DNA of 64,000 nt from Dolichospermum sp. DET69 (lineage in GTDB: Bacteria > Cyanobacteriota > Cyanobacteriia > Cyanobacteriales > Nostocaceae). The stretch is from the NCBI GenBank assembly GCA_017355425.1, contig CP070233.1:3451501-3515500 (forward strand), in the 5' to 3' direction. Under the pieces are notes generated by a model that saw only the letters and a list, made by a program, of their open reading frames with translations, did no database searches and had not been told where the DNA came from. Position numbers and translations under genes: made by a program. Below, in pieces: positions 37,234 to 45,976 of this stretch; position 1 is the first letter of the stretch; each line of letters begins with the position of its first letter.

Positions 37234-37330
37234 AAGTCGCAGCTACACAAACAAAACCCACCTGCGTGGGTTAAATTCTATTAGTCCACAAAGGTGGACT
37301 TTGCCTGTGTAGTAGCGATTTCCAATCGCC
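37225..37330. repeat. MITE-like interspersed repeat, copy 2
   Basis: Starts GGCGACTAGAAGTCGC and ends GCGATTTCCAATCGCC, with hairpins AACCCACCTGCGTGGGTT and AGTCCACAAAGGTGGACT. It overlaps the last three codons of the aminotransferase gene and is followed directly by copy 3 in the same orientation. Confidence 0.88.
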
Positions 37331-37342
37331 CAATATTTAAAA

Positions 37343-37471
37343 GGCGACTAGAAGTCGCAGCTACACAAACAAAACCCACCTGCGTGGGTTAAATTCTATT
37401 AGTCCACGTTCGCGTTAGCGTTCCGAAGGAATAGGTGGACTTTGCCTGTGTAGTAGCGATTTCCAATCGCC
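37343..37471. repeat. MITE-like interspersed repeat, copy 3, with a nested small repeat
   Basis: Almost identical to copy 2, but the second hairpin loop carries about 26 extra bases (gttcgcgttagcgttccgaa and GGAATA) between AGTCCAC and GGTGGAC. The extra piece resembles small dispersed repeats seen at 44992 and 46419. The flanking CAATATTT is shared with copy 2, so copy 3 arose by tandem duplication before or after the small insertion. Confidence 0.88.
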
Positions 37472-37501
37472 CAATATTTTTAACCTTCTACCTTTTAAAT
37501 C

Positions 37502-38587
37502 ATGGAAAGACCAATTATATACATAGCAATTACCAATCACGGCTTTGGTCATGCTACCCGCACAGCTTCTATAGCTAACACCATTCAAAAATTATGTCCT
37601 GAAGTGTTGTTAATTTTAGTCACTACTGCACCTCGCTGGTTACTAGAATCTTATATAGAAGGTGATTTTATTTTACGTCAACGGGCGTTTGATTTAGGTG
37701 TGATTCAAGCTGATAGTTTGACAATGGATAAACCAGCAACTTTAGAAAAATTGCGAGAAATCAAAAAGAATCACAAATCCTTAATTGCTTCAGAAGTTAA
37801 TTTTATTCGCCAAAATCGCGTTAATCTTATTTTAGCAGATATTCCTTTTTTGGCGGCAGGATTTGCTCAAGCTACGAATATTCCCTGCTGGATGATTAGT
37901 AACTTTGGTTGGGATTTGATCTATCGAGCTTGGGGAGGAGAATTTATAGAAATTGCTGATTGGATTAGTGATTGGTATGGAAAATGCGATCGCTTATTTC
38001 GTCTTCCTTTTCATGAACCTATGTCAGCTTTTCCAAATGTTACCGACGTAGGTTTAACTGGGGGTTCTCCCAATTTTACTATTGATGAATTACGCAGCAA
38101 TTGGGGCATAAATACACTTCCAGAAAAAACAATTTTACTAACATTTGGGGGTTTAGGTTTACAAGAAATTCCTTATGCTAATATCAGCAAATTTCCCGAT
38201 TGGCAATTTATTACTTTTGATGCCTCAGCCCCAGATTTACCTAACTTAATTAAAGTTACAAATCGCCAATACCGTCCTGTAGATTTTATGCCAATTTGTG
38301 GAAGAATTATCTCTAAACCTGGTTATGGAACATTTTCAGAAGCCACTCTTTTAGAAGTACCAGTTGTAACTATACCCCGTGATGATTTTGCCGAAGCAGC
38401 TTTTATGTTAGCAGGAATTACTAATTACAATCATCATCAAATTCTGACAGCATTAGAATTTTTTCAAGGAGATTGGGATTTTCTTTATCAATCACCTCAA
38501 CCACCAAAACAAACCGAACAAATAGATAAAAATGGTAATGAAACAATAGCTAAAGCTGTGATAGATTATTTACAGACAAATATATGA
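37502..38587 (+). CDS. Glycosyltransferase-like protein (GT-B fold)
   Basis: 361 residues. The N-terminus IIYIAITNHGFGHATRTASI is the glycine-rich loop of UDP-glycosyltransferase/MurG-like folds, and the C-terminal half has ISKPGYGTFSEATLLEVPVV, the typical donor-binding loop. The family is often annotated as 'glycosyl transferase' or as related to the N-terminal part of L-arabinokinase. No signal peptide. Substrate unknown. yjbQ follows after 12 bp in the same direction, so the two probably form an operon. The start is the only ATG preceding the conserved glycine motif. Confidence 0.82.
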   Translation: MERPIIYIAITNHGFGHATRTASIANTIQKLCPEVLLILVTTAPRWLLESYIEGDFILRQRAFDLGVIQADSLTMDKPATLEKLREIKKNHKSLIASEVNFIRQNRVNLILADIPFLAAGFAQATNIPCWMISNFGWDLIYRAWGGEFIEIADWISDWYGKCDRLFRLPFHEPMSAFPNVTDVGLTGGSPNFTIDELRSNWGINTLPEKTILLTFGGLGLQEIPYANISKFPDWQFITFDASAPDLPNLIKVTNRQYRPVDFMPICGRIISKPGYGTFSEATLLEVPVVTIPRDDFAEAAFMLAGITNYNHHQILTALEFFQGDWDFLYQSPQPPKQTEQIDKNGNETIAKAVIDYLQTNI

Positions 38588-38599
38588 ACTAAACTAGCC

Positions 38600-39013
38600 A
38601 TGACACATTACCAAAAATTATTAAGAGTTTCCACTAACGGGAAATCATTTCACAATATTACCGCTAAAATTGAAGCCATTGTTGCTGAATCTGGGATAGA
38701 AACTGGACTTTGTAGTTTATTTTTACGTCACACTTCAGCTAGTTTAGTAATTCAAGAAAATGCAGATCCTAATGTATTAGTTGATTTAGCCAACTTCATG
38801 GCAAAAATAGTACCAGAAGGAAACTATTATATTCATGATGATGAAGGGCCTGATGATATGCCAGGCCATATTCGCACAGTTTTAACCCATACTTCCGAAC
38901 AAATTCCCATTAATAGTGGTCATTTGGTATTAGGAACATGGCAAGGAATCTATGTTTGGGAACATCGTCAAAGTCCTAATGTTAGAGAGTTGGTAGTTCA
39001 CATTTCTGGATAG
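38600..39013 (+). CDS. yjbQ: YjbQ / UPF0047 family protein
   Basis: 137 residues. It contains the UPF0047 signature, including the histidine/glutamate cluster of LFLRHTSASLVIQENAD, the acidic loop YIHDDEGPDDMPGHIRT and the terminal GTWQGIYVWEHR. Family members have thiamine-phosphate-synthase-like activity in vitro, and their physiological role is unclear. Length is normal. It sits 12 bp after the glycosyltransferase-like gene, probably co-transcribed. The downstream gap (39014-39311) contains hairpins that could end this transcript. Confidence 0.92.
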   Translation: MTHYQKLLRVSTNGKSFHNITAKIEAIVAESGIETGLCSLFLRHTSASLVIQENADPNVLVDLANFMAKIVPEGNYYIHDDEGPDDMPGHIRTVLTHTSEQIPINSGHLVLGTWQGIYVWEHRQSPNVRELVVHISG

Positions 39014-39124
39014 AAGAATTGGGAATTGAATTATTTTACCAAACAGAATTCAGGAGTCACAGAGTCAGAATTCAGTTGGGTATTCTGTGCGAGTGGCGGA
39101 TGAATAACCGGCGTTTTTGCACCT

Positions 39125-39184
39125 CCACCAAATCGCAGATTTGGTGGTCTTTAATCAGTCGCAGGTCTGAATCCTCGACTGATT
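39125..39184. repeat. Two hairpins in the yjbQ-rppA gap
   Basis: CCACCAAATC/GATTTGGTGG (39125-39147, three-base loop) and AATCAGTCG/CGACTGATT (39153-39184). They lie between convergent genes and may serve as terminators. The rest of 39014-39311 is low-complexity DNA (repeated gactcggtgactcc words, also seen near 33220) with no gene. Confidence 0.55.
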
Positions 39185-39311
39185 GATTCTGACTCGGTGG
39201 CTACTGACTCGGTGACTCCTTCTTCAATTGAGTCCTATTGAATAAAAAATATTTAAGCTTTGTATTGACTTAATTAACTGAACTAAATCTCTGAAAAATA
39301 ACATGATAAAC

Positions 39312-40004
39312 TTATTCAATTACAGCAGTTCCAAAACGATAACCTTTGCCATAAACAGTATGAATCATTGGTGTTTCACCCACTGTTTCCACCTTACGAC
39401 GCAACAGACGAATTAAAGCTGCAATCACATTACTATTAGGTTGTTCTTCATTTTGCCATAAATGGTGCAAAATTTGAGCATGAGTCAGTAATTGTCCGGC
39501 ATTTTCCATGAAGTATTGTAACAACTGACTTTCTTTTTGAGAAAGTTCAATCATTCTCCCGTGACGATAAGCTATTTGATTTTCTATATCTAGTTCTAAA
39601 TCTGCTACAACTAACTTTCCTGTTGTACTACTATAGGATTCTGTACCAGCACGACGCAACAAAGCCCGAACTCTTGCCAGTAATTCCCGTAGTTCAAAAG
39701 GTTTAACCAAATAATCATCAGCACCAGCATCTAAACCTTGTACTCGGTCATCAAGGGTATCTTTCGCTGTCAAAAATAGTACAGGAGTTATTTTACCTTG
39801 ACGACGTAATTCCTGACAAATCTCTAACCCCGTTTTTCCCGGTAACATCCAATCTAAAATCAGTAAATCATAACTGCCTATTTCTGCCAACTTACTGCCA
39901 CTTGTTCCATCATAAGTAGCATCAACACTGTACCCTTCACGGGTTAATAGACGACTTAAAGGGTCAGTTAGTTCAACTTCATCATCAACTAATAAAATTT
40001 TCAT
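39312..40004 (-). CDS. rppA: OmpR-family response regulator RppA
   Basis: 230 residues from the ATG at 40004. Receiver domain: MKILLVDDEVELTDPL with paired Asp, phospho-acceptor in LLILDWMLPGKTG, Thr/Lys in FLTAKD and DYLVKPFEL. A winged-helix DNA-binding domain follows, ending MIHTVYGKGYRFG. The sequence is close to cyanobacterial RppA, which in Synechocystis works with RppB on redox- and nickel-responsive genes. No histidine kinase gene is adjacent. It is divergent from hisG with 74 bp between, so the two promoters share that interval. The longer frame upstream of 40004 overlaps hisG and is unlikely to be used. Confidence 0.88.
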   Translation of the reverse strand: MKILLVDDEVELTDPLSRLLTREGYSVDATYDGTSGSKLAEIGSYDLLILDWMLPGKTGLEICQELRRQGKITPVLFLTAKDTLDDRVQGLDAGADDYLVKPFELRELLARVRALLRRAGTESYSSTTGKLVVADLELDIENQIAYRHGRMIELSQKESQLLQYFMENAGQLLTHAQILHHLWQNEEQPNSNVIAALIRLLRRKVETVGETPMIHTVYGKGYRFGTAVIE

Positions 40005-40078
40005 TTTGTTGTTAGTGAGTAATATAGATATATTCTCAATATAGTGAACTGCAAACACATCAAGAACACAAAAAAAGA

Positions 40079-40723
40079 ATGTTAACTGTTGCAATCCCAA
40101 AAGGGGAACTACTTAAACCTAGTCTCCGCATATTACAATCTGTAGGATTAGATTTTAGTGCTTTCTTAGAATCAGGAAACCGCCAATTGCAAATTCCTGA
40201 TGCTAGTGGACAAGCAAAGGCGTTGTTAGTCCGAGCGCAAGATGTGCCTGTTTATGTAGAATATGGTCAAGCACAATTGGGAATTGTGGGCTACGATGTC
40301 CTTAGAGAAAAACAGCCTCAAGTTGCCCAATTAGTGGATTTAAAATTTGGATATTGTCGGATGTCTGTGGCTGTAAAAGCTACGAGTTCCTACAAATCTC
40401 CTTTAGATTTACCTGCTCATGGTCGAGTTGCTTCTAAATATGTAAATTGTGCGCGAGAATATTTCCAAGGTTTGGATTTACCTATAGAAATTGTCCCCTT
40501 GTATGGTTCTGTAGAATTGGGTCCAATTACCGGAATGTCGGAAGCAATTGTGGATATTATTTCGACAGGCAAGACTATAAAGGAAAATGGTTTAATTGAG
40601 ATTGCAACTTTGTATGAAAGTACAGCGCGGTTAATTGTTCACCCTTTAAGTTATCGTTTGAATACAGGTAATTTACATCAATTAATTGCAAAAATTCGGT
40701 TAGGAATTCTCAGCGCAGTTTAG
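40079..40723 (+). CDS. hisG: ATP phosphoribosyltransferase, short form
   Basis: 214 residues, first step of histidine biosynthesis (ATP + PRPP). It starts [19 protein letters not shown] and shows the family motifs [18 protein letters not shown] and [20 protein letters not shown] (PRPP loop near the end). It is the short form without the C-terminal regulatory domain, so it should need HisZ, which is not in the window. Divergent from rppA. A MITE-like repeat begins 13 bp after its stop. Confidence 0.96.
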   Translation: MLTVAIPKGELLKPSLRILQSVGLDFSAFLESGNRQLQIPDASGQAKALLVRAQDVPVYVEYGQAQLGIVGYDVLREKQPQVAQLVDLKFGYCRMSVAVKATSSYKSPLDLPAHGRVASKYVNCAREYFQGLDLPIEIVPLYGSVELGPITGMSEAIVDIISTGKTIKENGLIEIATLYESTARLIVHPLSYRLNTGNLHQLIAKIRLGILSAV

Positions 40724-40735
40724 TTTATGAATATG

Positions 40736-40851
40736 GGCGAATAGAAATCGCAGCTACACAGACAAAACCCACCTTCGTGGGTTAAGAAGCTTGATTTTTG
40801 ATTAGTCCACGAAGGTGGACTTTGCTTGTGTAGTAGCGAATTCTATTCGCC
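40736..40851. repeat. MITE-like interspersed repeat, copy 4
   Basis: Starts GGCGAATAGAAATCGC and ends TAGCGAATTCTATTCGCC, with hairpins AACCCACCTTCGTGGGTT and AGTCCACGAAGGTGGACT. Its right end provides the last two codons and stop of ccs1 on the minus strand (GGC GAA TAG). Confidence 0.88.
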
Positions 40852-42222
40852 TTTTTCTGTTTTACTCACGGCACTAAGTTGATCTAAAATTGCTAAAATC
40901 TCTTGTTCAAAGGCAACTTGAGCGCGGTTAGTTTTTCCCCCAATATACAAAGTTTCGCCTTGTTGTAAAGCCCAAATTTGGGAATGGGAAAAATAACTCA
41001 TTACCACACCTAACATCAATAACCCAAATCCTGTATAAACAATGGGAATACCAGGATCAAATTTAATTTGTAACCCCGTGCTACCAATAACATCCAGGAT
41101 TTGCAAATTTACCCCATTTACAGGTATAGACATTCCTGCACGCACAGTATTAATTAATTTACCTTGAGCATCATAAATTAATACCATGCCTTGCAAATCT
41201 TTGGCTAATAGGGAAACACCTTCACTTAAATCAGGTTTAGTCGGAATCCAAGTTCCCCAAATTCTCCCTCTACCTTTGGTATCTAATTGTGCCATTGGTA
41301 ATTGGAAAATTGGACTTTTATTTAATCTCACCCGAACGTTAGAAATTCCCCAATCTGTTTGATAGAAAACTACACCATGATAACGCAAAGGTTTATTAAC
41401 ATAAATCTTCTCATGATTAACTTCTTTACCTTCCTTATTCAACACAGACATATCTGAATAAAATTGGTCAATTCCTCCCGTGGGTGTGTAATCAATCCAA
41501 AAGCGATTTACCCGCACAGACCAATCTTTTAAGACATCTTGAGATGACCAAACACCAGCATCAACAATATTTTTCACCTGGAATGTATCACCACCAGAAA
41601 TCATTTCTTGAGCCATAAATCCTGTCATTGATCCGAAAATTCCTCCCAGAAGAATAGCAACTATCCCAATGTGAACAATAATTGGACCAATTTTCCCAAT
41701 TATCCCTTTACGAGCATAAAGAATATCATCTTTTTCTTGGAAAATTCGATAACTTTGTTGCTGCAAAATTGGCGTAATTGATGACAAATAAACACCTTCT
41801 AATTCCGCACTCAAGGCTAATTTTTTAAAATTGCGCGGTTCTTCATAGAATTTCCATTTTTGAGCAGCCTTGAGGGCGGGTAATTGACGAGTAAAGGTAC
41901 AAGCTGTTAAACTAGTTCCAAATAGAACTAACAAACTCAAAAACCACCAAGTGCGATATACATGATCTAAGCCAACTACTTGAATCACTTTCCACGAAAG
42001 GAAACCAAACAAAGCTGGATGTTCGGGATAATTAGATTGATAAAAAGCAGGCGCTTGTCCCTGTTCAATTACCGTACCACTAACGCTAAATAAGGCAATT
42101 ACTAATAGAAGAACAATTGCTAATCGTAAATCAGTTAATACAGGCAAAATTTCCCGGCGGATAAATCGCCCAGGTATTAACCACCAACTTAATTCTGTGG
42201 ATGTTGTCTGATCTGAAGTCAT
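40843..42222 (-). CDS. ccs1: Cytochrome c biogenesis protein Ccs1 (ResB family)
   Basis: 459 residues. System II cytochrome c maturation: with CcsA it carries haem across the thylakoid/plasma membrane and attaches it to apocytochromes. The ResB pattern is seen: helices [40 protein letters not shown] and [20 protein letters not shown], a large lumenal domain (about 210-390) and a final helix [20 protein letters not shown]. The conserved lumenal-side histidines are visible in IGPIIVHIG and SYFSHSQIW. ccdA lies 3 bp upstream, forming a two-gene operon. The C-terminal GE and stop come from a repeat element. Confidence 0.94.
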   Translation of the reverse strand: MTSDQTTSTELSWWLIPGRFIRREILPVLTDLRLAIVLLLVIALFSVSGTVIEQGQAPAFYQSNYPEHPALFGFLSWKVIQVVGLDHVYRTWWFLSLLVLFGTSLTACTFTRQLPALKAAQKWKFYEEPRNFKKLALSAELEGVYLSSITPILQQQSYRIFQEKDDILYARKGIIGKIGPIIVHIGIVAILLGGIFGSMTGFMAQEMISGGDTFQVKNIVDAGVWSSQDVLKDWSVRVNRFWIDYTPTGGIDQFYSDMSVLNKEGKEVNHEKIYVNKPLRYHGVVFYQTDWGISNVRVRLNKSPIFQLPMAQLDTKGRGRIWGTWIPTKPDLSEGVSLLAKDLQGMVLIYDAQGKLINTVRAGMSIPVNGVNLQILDVIGSTGLQIKFDPGIPIVYTGFGLLMLGVVMSYFSHSQIWALQQGETLYIGGKTNRAQVAFEQEILAILDQLSAVSKTEKGE

Positions 42223-42225
42223 TGC

Positions 42226-42966
42226 TTAGAAACTACCAATAGGAATGCGAGAAAGTAAAGAAAAAACACCAAAACCTACTAATAATGCCCCGCTAACAGG
42301 ATTTATCCAACCAGACCAACGGCGCAATTCTAATATTTTTTTGATGGACGCAGTAAAAGTACCTGCTAATATTAATGGAGTTACATATCCGGCTGTGTAA
42401 GAGAGTAGCAAAACAGCACCTAGAATTAGATCTTGCGTATTAGCAACCCAACCCAATAAACTGGCTAAAACTGGTGTGCTGCAAGGGGAAGCAACCAACC
42501 CAAATGTTAAGCCAATAGAGTATGAACGCACTCCGGGAGGTAAATCTTGAGAAATCCAGTTTGTTTCATTCAAAGAAGGAAATTGTATGGGTAATGCTTC
42601 TAATAAATTCAGTCCCATAATAATAGCGATAATACTGACAATAATTGGTAAACCAATTCCTATTTGTCCATAAACTTTACCCACTAAACCTGCGACAATT
42701 CCCATTCCTGCCAATGTAGTTGCTAATCCCAACGCAAACCAAGTTGATTGGGCTGCTGCTTGTAAGCGAGTTTTAGCCTCATAACCACCAATATAGCCAA
42801 TGGTAATGGGTAGCATGGACAGCATACAGGGCGTAAGGCTGGTAAGCAAGCCAGCAGCAAAAATAATGGCAATGCTGACAATACTCAGGTGTGTAAGTTG
42901 GTTAGCAACAAGGGTGTTAGCTAGTTGTTCAAGTTCGTAAATTCGGGTTTCTAGAGTTTCTAGCAT
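42226..42966 (-). CDS. ccdA: CcdA thiol-disulfide transporter
   Basis: 246 residues, about six membrane helices with the two redox cysteines in SLTPCMLSMLPITIGYIGGY and GLVASPCSTPVLASLLG. It transfers reducing power across the membrane to keep apocytochrome CxxCH motifs reduced. The preceding ~35 residues (MLETLETRIYELEQLANTLV) are amphipathic, usual for cyanobacterial CcdA. It is the first gene of the ccdA-ccs1 operon (3-bp gap), a conserved functional pair. Confidence 0.95.
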   Translation of the reverse strand: MLETLETRIYELEQLANTLVANQLTHLSIVSIAIIFAAGLLTSLTPCMLSMLPITIGYIGGYEAKTRLQAAAQSTWFALGLATTLAGMGIVAGLVGKVYGQIGIGLPIIVSIIAIIMGLNLLEALPIQFPSLNETNWISQDLPPGVRSYSIGLTFGLVASPCSTPVLASLLGWVANTQDLILGAVLLLSYTAGYVTPLILAGTFTASIKKILELRRWSGWINPVSGALLVGFGVFSLLSRIPIGSF

Positions 42967-43140
42967 GAGTATATTTAAGTAGAGAATGCTTACTCTGCTT
43001 GAATTTTAACGTATTTTGGCTGATGAAGTGAGGGAAAACAAGTAACCTGGTGCAAATCAGATTTCCGGATTTTTGTGAAAAATTGATGAATTTATAGTCA
43101 AGATTACTTCGAGAATGTTTGTAAAGCATTAATTTGTATC

Positions 43141-43309
43141 AAGAGATCCCCCCTAACCCCGCTTAAAAAGGGGGGAATTAGAGTCAAAGTCCCCCCTTCT
43201 CAAGGGGGATTTAGGGGGATCTCAATATTTTGGATACATGACGAAAGTCAAAGTCCCCCTTCTCAAGGGGGATTTAGGGGGATCTCAATATTTTGGATAC
43301 ATGACAAAG
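43141..43309. repeat. Tandem/inverted 'ggggga' repeats upstream of the Nudix gene
   Basis: A 64-bp unit beginning GTCAAAGTCCCCC and containing AAGGGGGATTTAGGGGGATC and ATATTTTGGATACATGAC occurs at 43183 and 43247. The first unit is preceded by an inverted partner (GAGATCCCCCCTAACCCC). The remainder of 42967-43423 shows no gene. Confidence 0.85.
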
Positions 43310-43423
43310 GACTTTTAAAACATCCTCTTAAACATCAGGTTAATTATTCTGAAGATTGTTTTAGACTCATCATCAAATATATATTGGAAACCAAAAATAC
43401 TCATTAATCAGGAATCTACCACC

Positions 43424-43825
43424 ATGACTCAGAAAATCAACAAAGTTTTCCAACAATCTGGAGTTATTCCCTATCGAATCATAGATGGGAAAGTTGAAAT
43501 TTTATTAATTACCACTCGTAATCGTCAAGGTTGGGTAATTCCGAAAGGGGGACTTTGTAAAGGCATGAGTCCCCATGATTCCGCAGCAAAGGAAGCATGG
43601 GAAGAGGCAGGAGTTATCGGTAGAGTCACAACAGAAAATTTGGGTAATTATAAATATCGCAAACGAGGGAATACCTATCAAGTAAAACTATTTTTATTAC
43701 CTGTAGAAACAGTATTAGAAGATTGGCCAGAAGCTACTTCAAGGGAAAGAAAATGGTTAGAAATTAACCAAGCTGCCGAATTGGTTAAAGAAATTTCACT
43801 AAAAAGAATTATCGAAAGTTTATAA
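43424..43825 (+). CDS. Nudix hydrolase
   Basis: 133 residues, one Nudix domain. The box reads GGLCKGMSPHDSAAKEAWEE followed by AGV: the REUxEE core is present as KEAWEEAG, with Lys in place of the first Arg and no Glu at the distal position. That is common in the subfamily with the WVIPKG entry motif, related to diphosphoinositol-polyphosphate or Ap4A hydrolases. It starts after ATACTCATTAATCAGGAA with a plausible AGGAA site. The substrate is unknown. It is monocistronic. Confidence 0.9.
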   Translation: MTQKINKVFQQSGVIPYRIIDGKVEILLITTRNRQGWVIPKGGLCKGMSPHDSAAKEAWEEAGVIGRVTTENLGNYKYRKRGNTYQVKLFLLPVETVLEDWPEATSRERKWLEINQAAELVKEISLKRIIESL

Positions 43826-43862
43826 CGACTATTTAAAGAACTGCACAAAAAAATTATCCAAT

Positions 43863-43926
43863 CTTGTGGGATGGGCATCCTGCCCGTCCTTGTATTATGT
43901 GCAGGGCCAGATGCCTGCACCACAAG
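43863..43926. repeat. Palindromic dispersed repeat
   Basis: Outer arms CTTGTGG and CCACAAG enclose GATGGGCATCCTGCCCGTCC and gcagggccagatgcctgca. It lies between the convergent Nudix and DUF457 genes and may serve as a terminator for either. Confidence 0.65.
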
Positions 43927-43965
43927 AGAATTTGGGATATTTTTTTATTTGGAAGTCTCTTAAGA

Positions 43966-44449
43966 TTAATTTAGTTTGAGATATAGTTGTGTGGTCATCG
44001 CTATCAGAATAATAAGTAGAGAATATTCAGCACTACTACCAGTGCTTAACCGGAGATTACGATTACCGGGACAAACACACCGCACAGGAGAAGGCCAAAA
44101 CATTTCTACCCCAGAGCGAGTAAAGCAGTCGGCAAACCAGCCAAATGTATAACCAATTGTGAGGGCGCTCGCTATTGGTAGTAAGTTTGGTAGAAATATT
44201 GATGTTCCATAAGAGGCACTCGCTATTACCACACTAGCTACTAATGAATGTGTGCAGCTTCTATGGGGCATTGTACTTTCAAAATATCCAGATATCCAAG
44301 GAAACAACCGACCAGCCGATGATGTACTAACGTCAATATCTGGTAATAAACCACCCATTGCCCCAACAAAAATTAAAACAGGGTCCGCAGTTTCTAGTAG
44401 TAGACAAAGCAGCAGTGCCACTAATTAATAAATGCGAAATTCCTAACAT
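43966..44449 (-). pseudogene. DUF457/YdjM-like metal-dependent hydrolase with an N-terminal frameshift
   Basis: The ATG at 44449 overlaps the ATPase stop (TAATG) and reads MLGISHLLISGTAALST before leaving the family frame. The next frame picks up LLLETADPVLIFVGAMGGLL, PDIDVSTSSAGRLFPWIS and the HRSCTHS motif, and continues to 43966 through membrane helices. Together they make a normal DUF457 membrane hydrolase (~160 residues) split by a single-base change near 44400. A GTG at 44421 could restart translation, but the product would lack the first conserved His of ISHLLISG. A sequencing error must be excluded before calling it dead. Confidence 0.68.
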
Positions 44450-45318
44450 TATCTAATTCTCCTTTCTTCTCTAGGCAAGCTGTCAAGTAGTCGATAAACT
44501 CCTAGGAAAATGGCCGCACTTATGCCACCAAATATATAGAGACCTTCATTATTAGTTCCCAAGCCAATAAACCGCATAATTATAAAAAGCACTCCAATTA
44601 CTGAAATTAATGGTGTGATATCAAAGTAACGGCGGTGATCTGCACCTTCAAAATTTAAACCAAGGTACTCTTCCTCGATGGCACGGATAGCTAACATCGG
44701 ATTTCCCCCAGCCCGTTGTTGTAATTTGGATAAGTCAGTCGGTAATAAGGCGATCGCTCTTTCAATTGCCGCACTTTCCATAATTTCCCTGATAGCCCTT
44801 TCTGGTAATGGCCTCAATTCAATTCTGGGGATTCTAATAAAAATATCCGAGCGCGGCGGATTTGTGGCTAAAACCAACATCGGCACACCCTGACGGCGTA
44901 ACTTTTTAAGCCAAAATCTAAATTTCCTATCACAGCTTTGAGCATCATCGAGAATAAGAAAAGCTGTGTTTTCTTTGAAAAAATCGGCGATTCCTACGGA
45001 GCGCTTCGCTATCGCTATTTTTAATTTCTCTATAGTTAAAGATTTCCCTTGTAAAGTTTCAGTAGGAATATCAAGGCAAAAACAAATTTCTGTCATCATC
45101 TGCTTGAGTGTTGTGGGTTCTACAGATGCCACTAAAAACCCATCATCAGATAACTTTTTGATAACTGCTGATCTTAATACAGATTTACCAGAACCTTGTT
45201 CACCTACTACCAAAATGGCTCCATTCGCTAACAGAGATGCAGTGATTCTCCGTAGTTCGGGTTGACGGTAAATTTTAAACTCCCCATCTGGGGGTCTTTC
45301 TTGTACTTCCTCATTCAT
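44449..45318 (-). CDS. Membrane-anchored P-loop ATPase of unknown role
   Basis: 289 residues. An AAA/STAND-like NTPase core has Walker A GEQGSGKSVL (about 38-47), Walker B TAFLILDDAQS and a sensor-like LVLATNPPRSD, followed by a small helical domain. Two hydrophobic segments near the C-terminus (ITPLISVIGVLFIIMRFIGL and LYIFGGISAAIFLGVY) would anchor it in the membrane. The fold resembles TniB/TnsC or ExeA-type ATPases, but I cannot name a family. It lies between a KfrA-like gene (106 bp upstream) and a DUF457 gene (overlapping TAATG). Residues AKRSVGI come from a small repeat inserted in frame. Confidence 0.82.
   Translation of the reverse strand: MNEEVQERPPDGEFKIYRQPELRRITASLLANGAILVVGEQGSGKSVLRSAVIKKLSDDGFLVASVEPTTLKQMMTEICFCLDIPTETLQGKSLTIEKLKIAIAKRSVGIADFFKENTAFLILDDAQSCDRKFRFWLKKLRRQGVPMLVLATNPPRSDIFIRIPRIELRPLPERAIREIMESAAIERAIALLPTDLSKLQQRAGGNPMLAIRAIEEEYLGLNFEGADHRRYFDITPLISVIGVLFIIMRFIGLGTNNEGLYIFGGISAAIFLGVYRLLDSLPREERRIR
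44992..45012. repeat. 21-bp small dispersed repeat (SDR-like) inserted in a HIP1 site
   Basis: The plus strand reads GCGAT, then TCCTACGGAGCG and CTTCGCTAT, then CGC. Removing 21 bases restores GCGATCGC. Insertion keeps the ATPase reading frame and adds seven codons. A related word lies at 46250. Confidence 0.75.
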
Positions 45319-45424
45319 AGGGGATGCCTAGGTAACTGTGGAAAAAGTGAGAATAGGGCAATAATAACTAAACTAATGGGATTAAACGAACTTATTGCTA
45401 ATAATAAGCCGTTTATAAACAAGA

Positions 45425-45976
45425 TTAACCAATTAGTTCAGTGTCGTCTTTTTGTTGGTTGATTTTCTTCATGGCTAGGTTGATCAAGTTCTGCGGATTG
45501 TACGCAGCTTTGTTGATAGTGTTCCGCGATTGAGTAAAATTTTCTTTCATCTCCTCCAATTGTGCTTTGAGATCAGCAGGTAATCGATGTGGGTTTTGAT
45601 AAAAGTAAGTTACCATTGCTTCTTGGACAATCATCAGACCAGTAGCTTTTTCCGCACCGGATCTAATAACATTCTCCATATCCTGATCCGTGATAAATTC
45701 AGTATTTATCAATGCTGTTTTTAATTCTTTTAAAATTTCGATAATCTCAGATGATTCAGCGTTAATAATCTGGGGATTTGTACTTTCTTTCTCTTCAAAC
45801 TGTACCTTTTTAACTTTTTTCCACTCAGATACCAGGGGAGAAATTGTACTAAAACTCCCACCTCCCAACTGTTCTCGTACAGCCTCACGAGTTACTTTCT
45901 CATTATTTTTATATAGGTTTTCACAAATTCCAAAAATCTTTGATCTTAAATCTTCAGTTTGATTTATGGTAGTCAT
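45425..45976 (-). CDS. KfrA-like DNA-binding protein
   Basis: 183 residues. The N-terminal ~70 residues (IFGICENLYKNNEKVTREAV, REQLGGGSFSTISPLVSEWK) match the KfrA N-terminal domain, a winged-helix found in plasmid replication and partition proteins and in accessory chromosomal loci. The C-terminal part is helical (SSEIIEILKELKTALINTEF) without the long alanine-rich coiled coil of plasmid KfrA. It may regulate or load onto DNA for the adjacent ATPase. It is the first gene of a three-gene minus-strand cassette. Confidence 0.82.
   Translation of the reverse strand: MTTINQTEDLRSKIFGICENLYKNNEKVTREAVREQLGGGSFSTISPLVSEWKKVKKVQFEEKESTNPQIINAESSEIIEILKELKTALINTEFITDQDMENVIRSGAEKATGLMIVQEAMVTYFYQNPHRLPADLKAQLEEMKENFTQSRNTINKAAYNPQNLINLAMKKINQQKDDTELIG

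Noticed and set aside
43538-43610. Nudix box lacking the distal Glu and first Arg, considered as an inactivated enzyme
   Set aside because: The same changes are usual in the subfamily with the VIPKG entry, so it is probably active.
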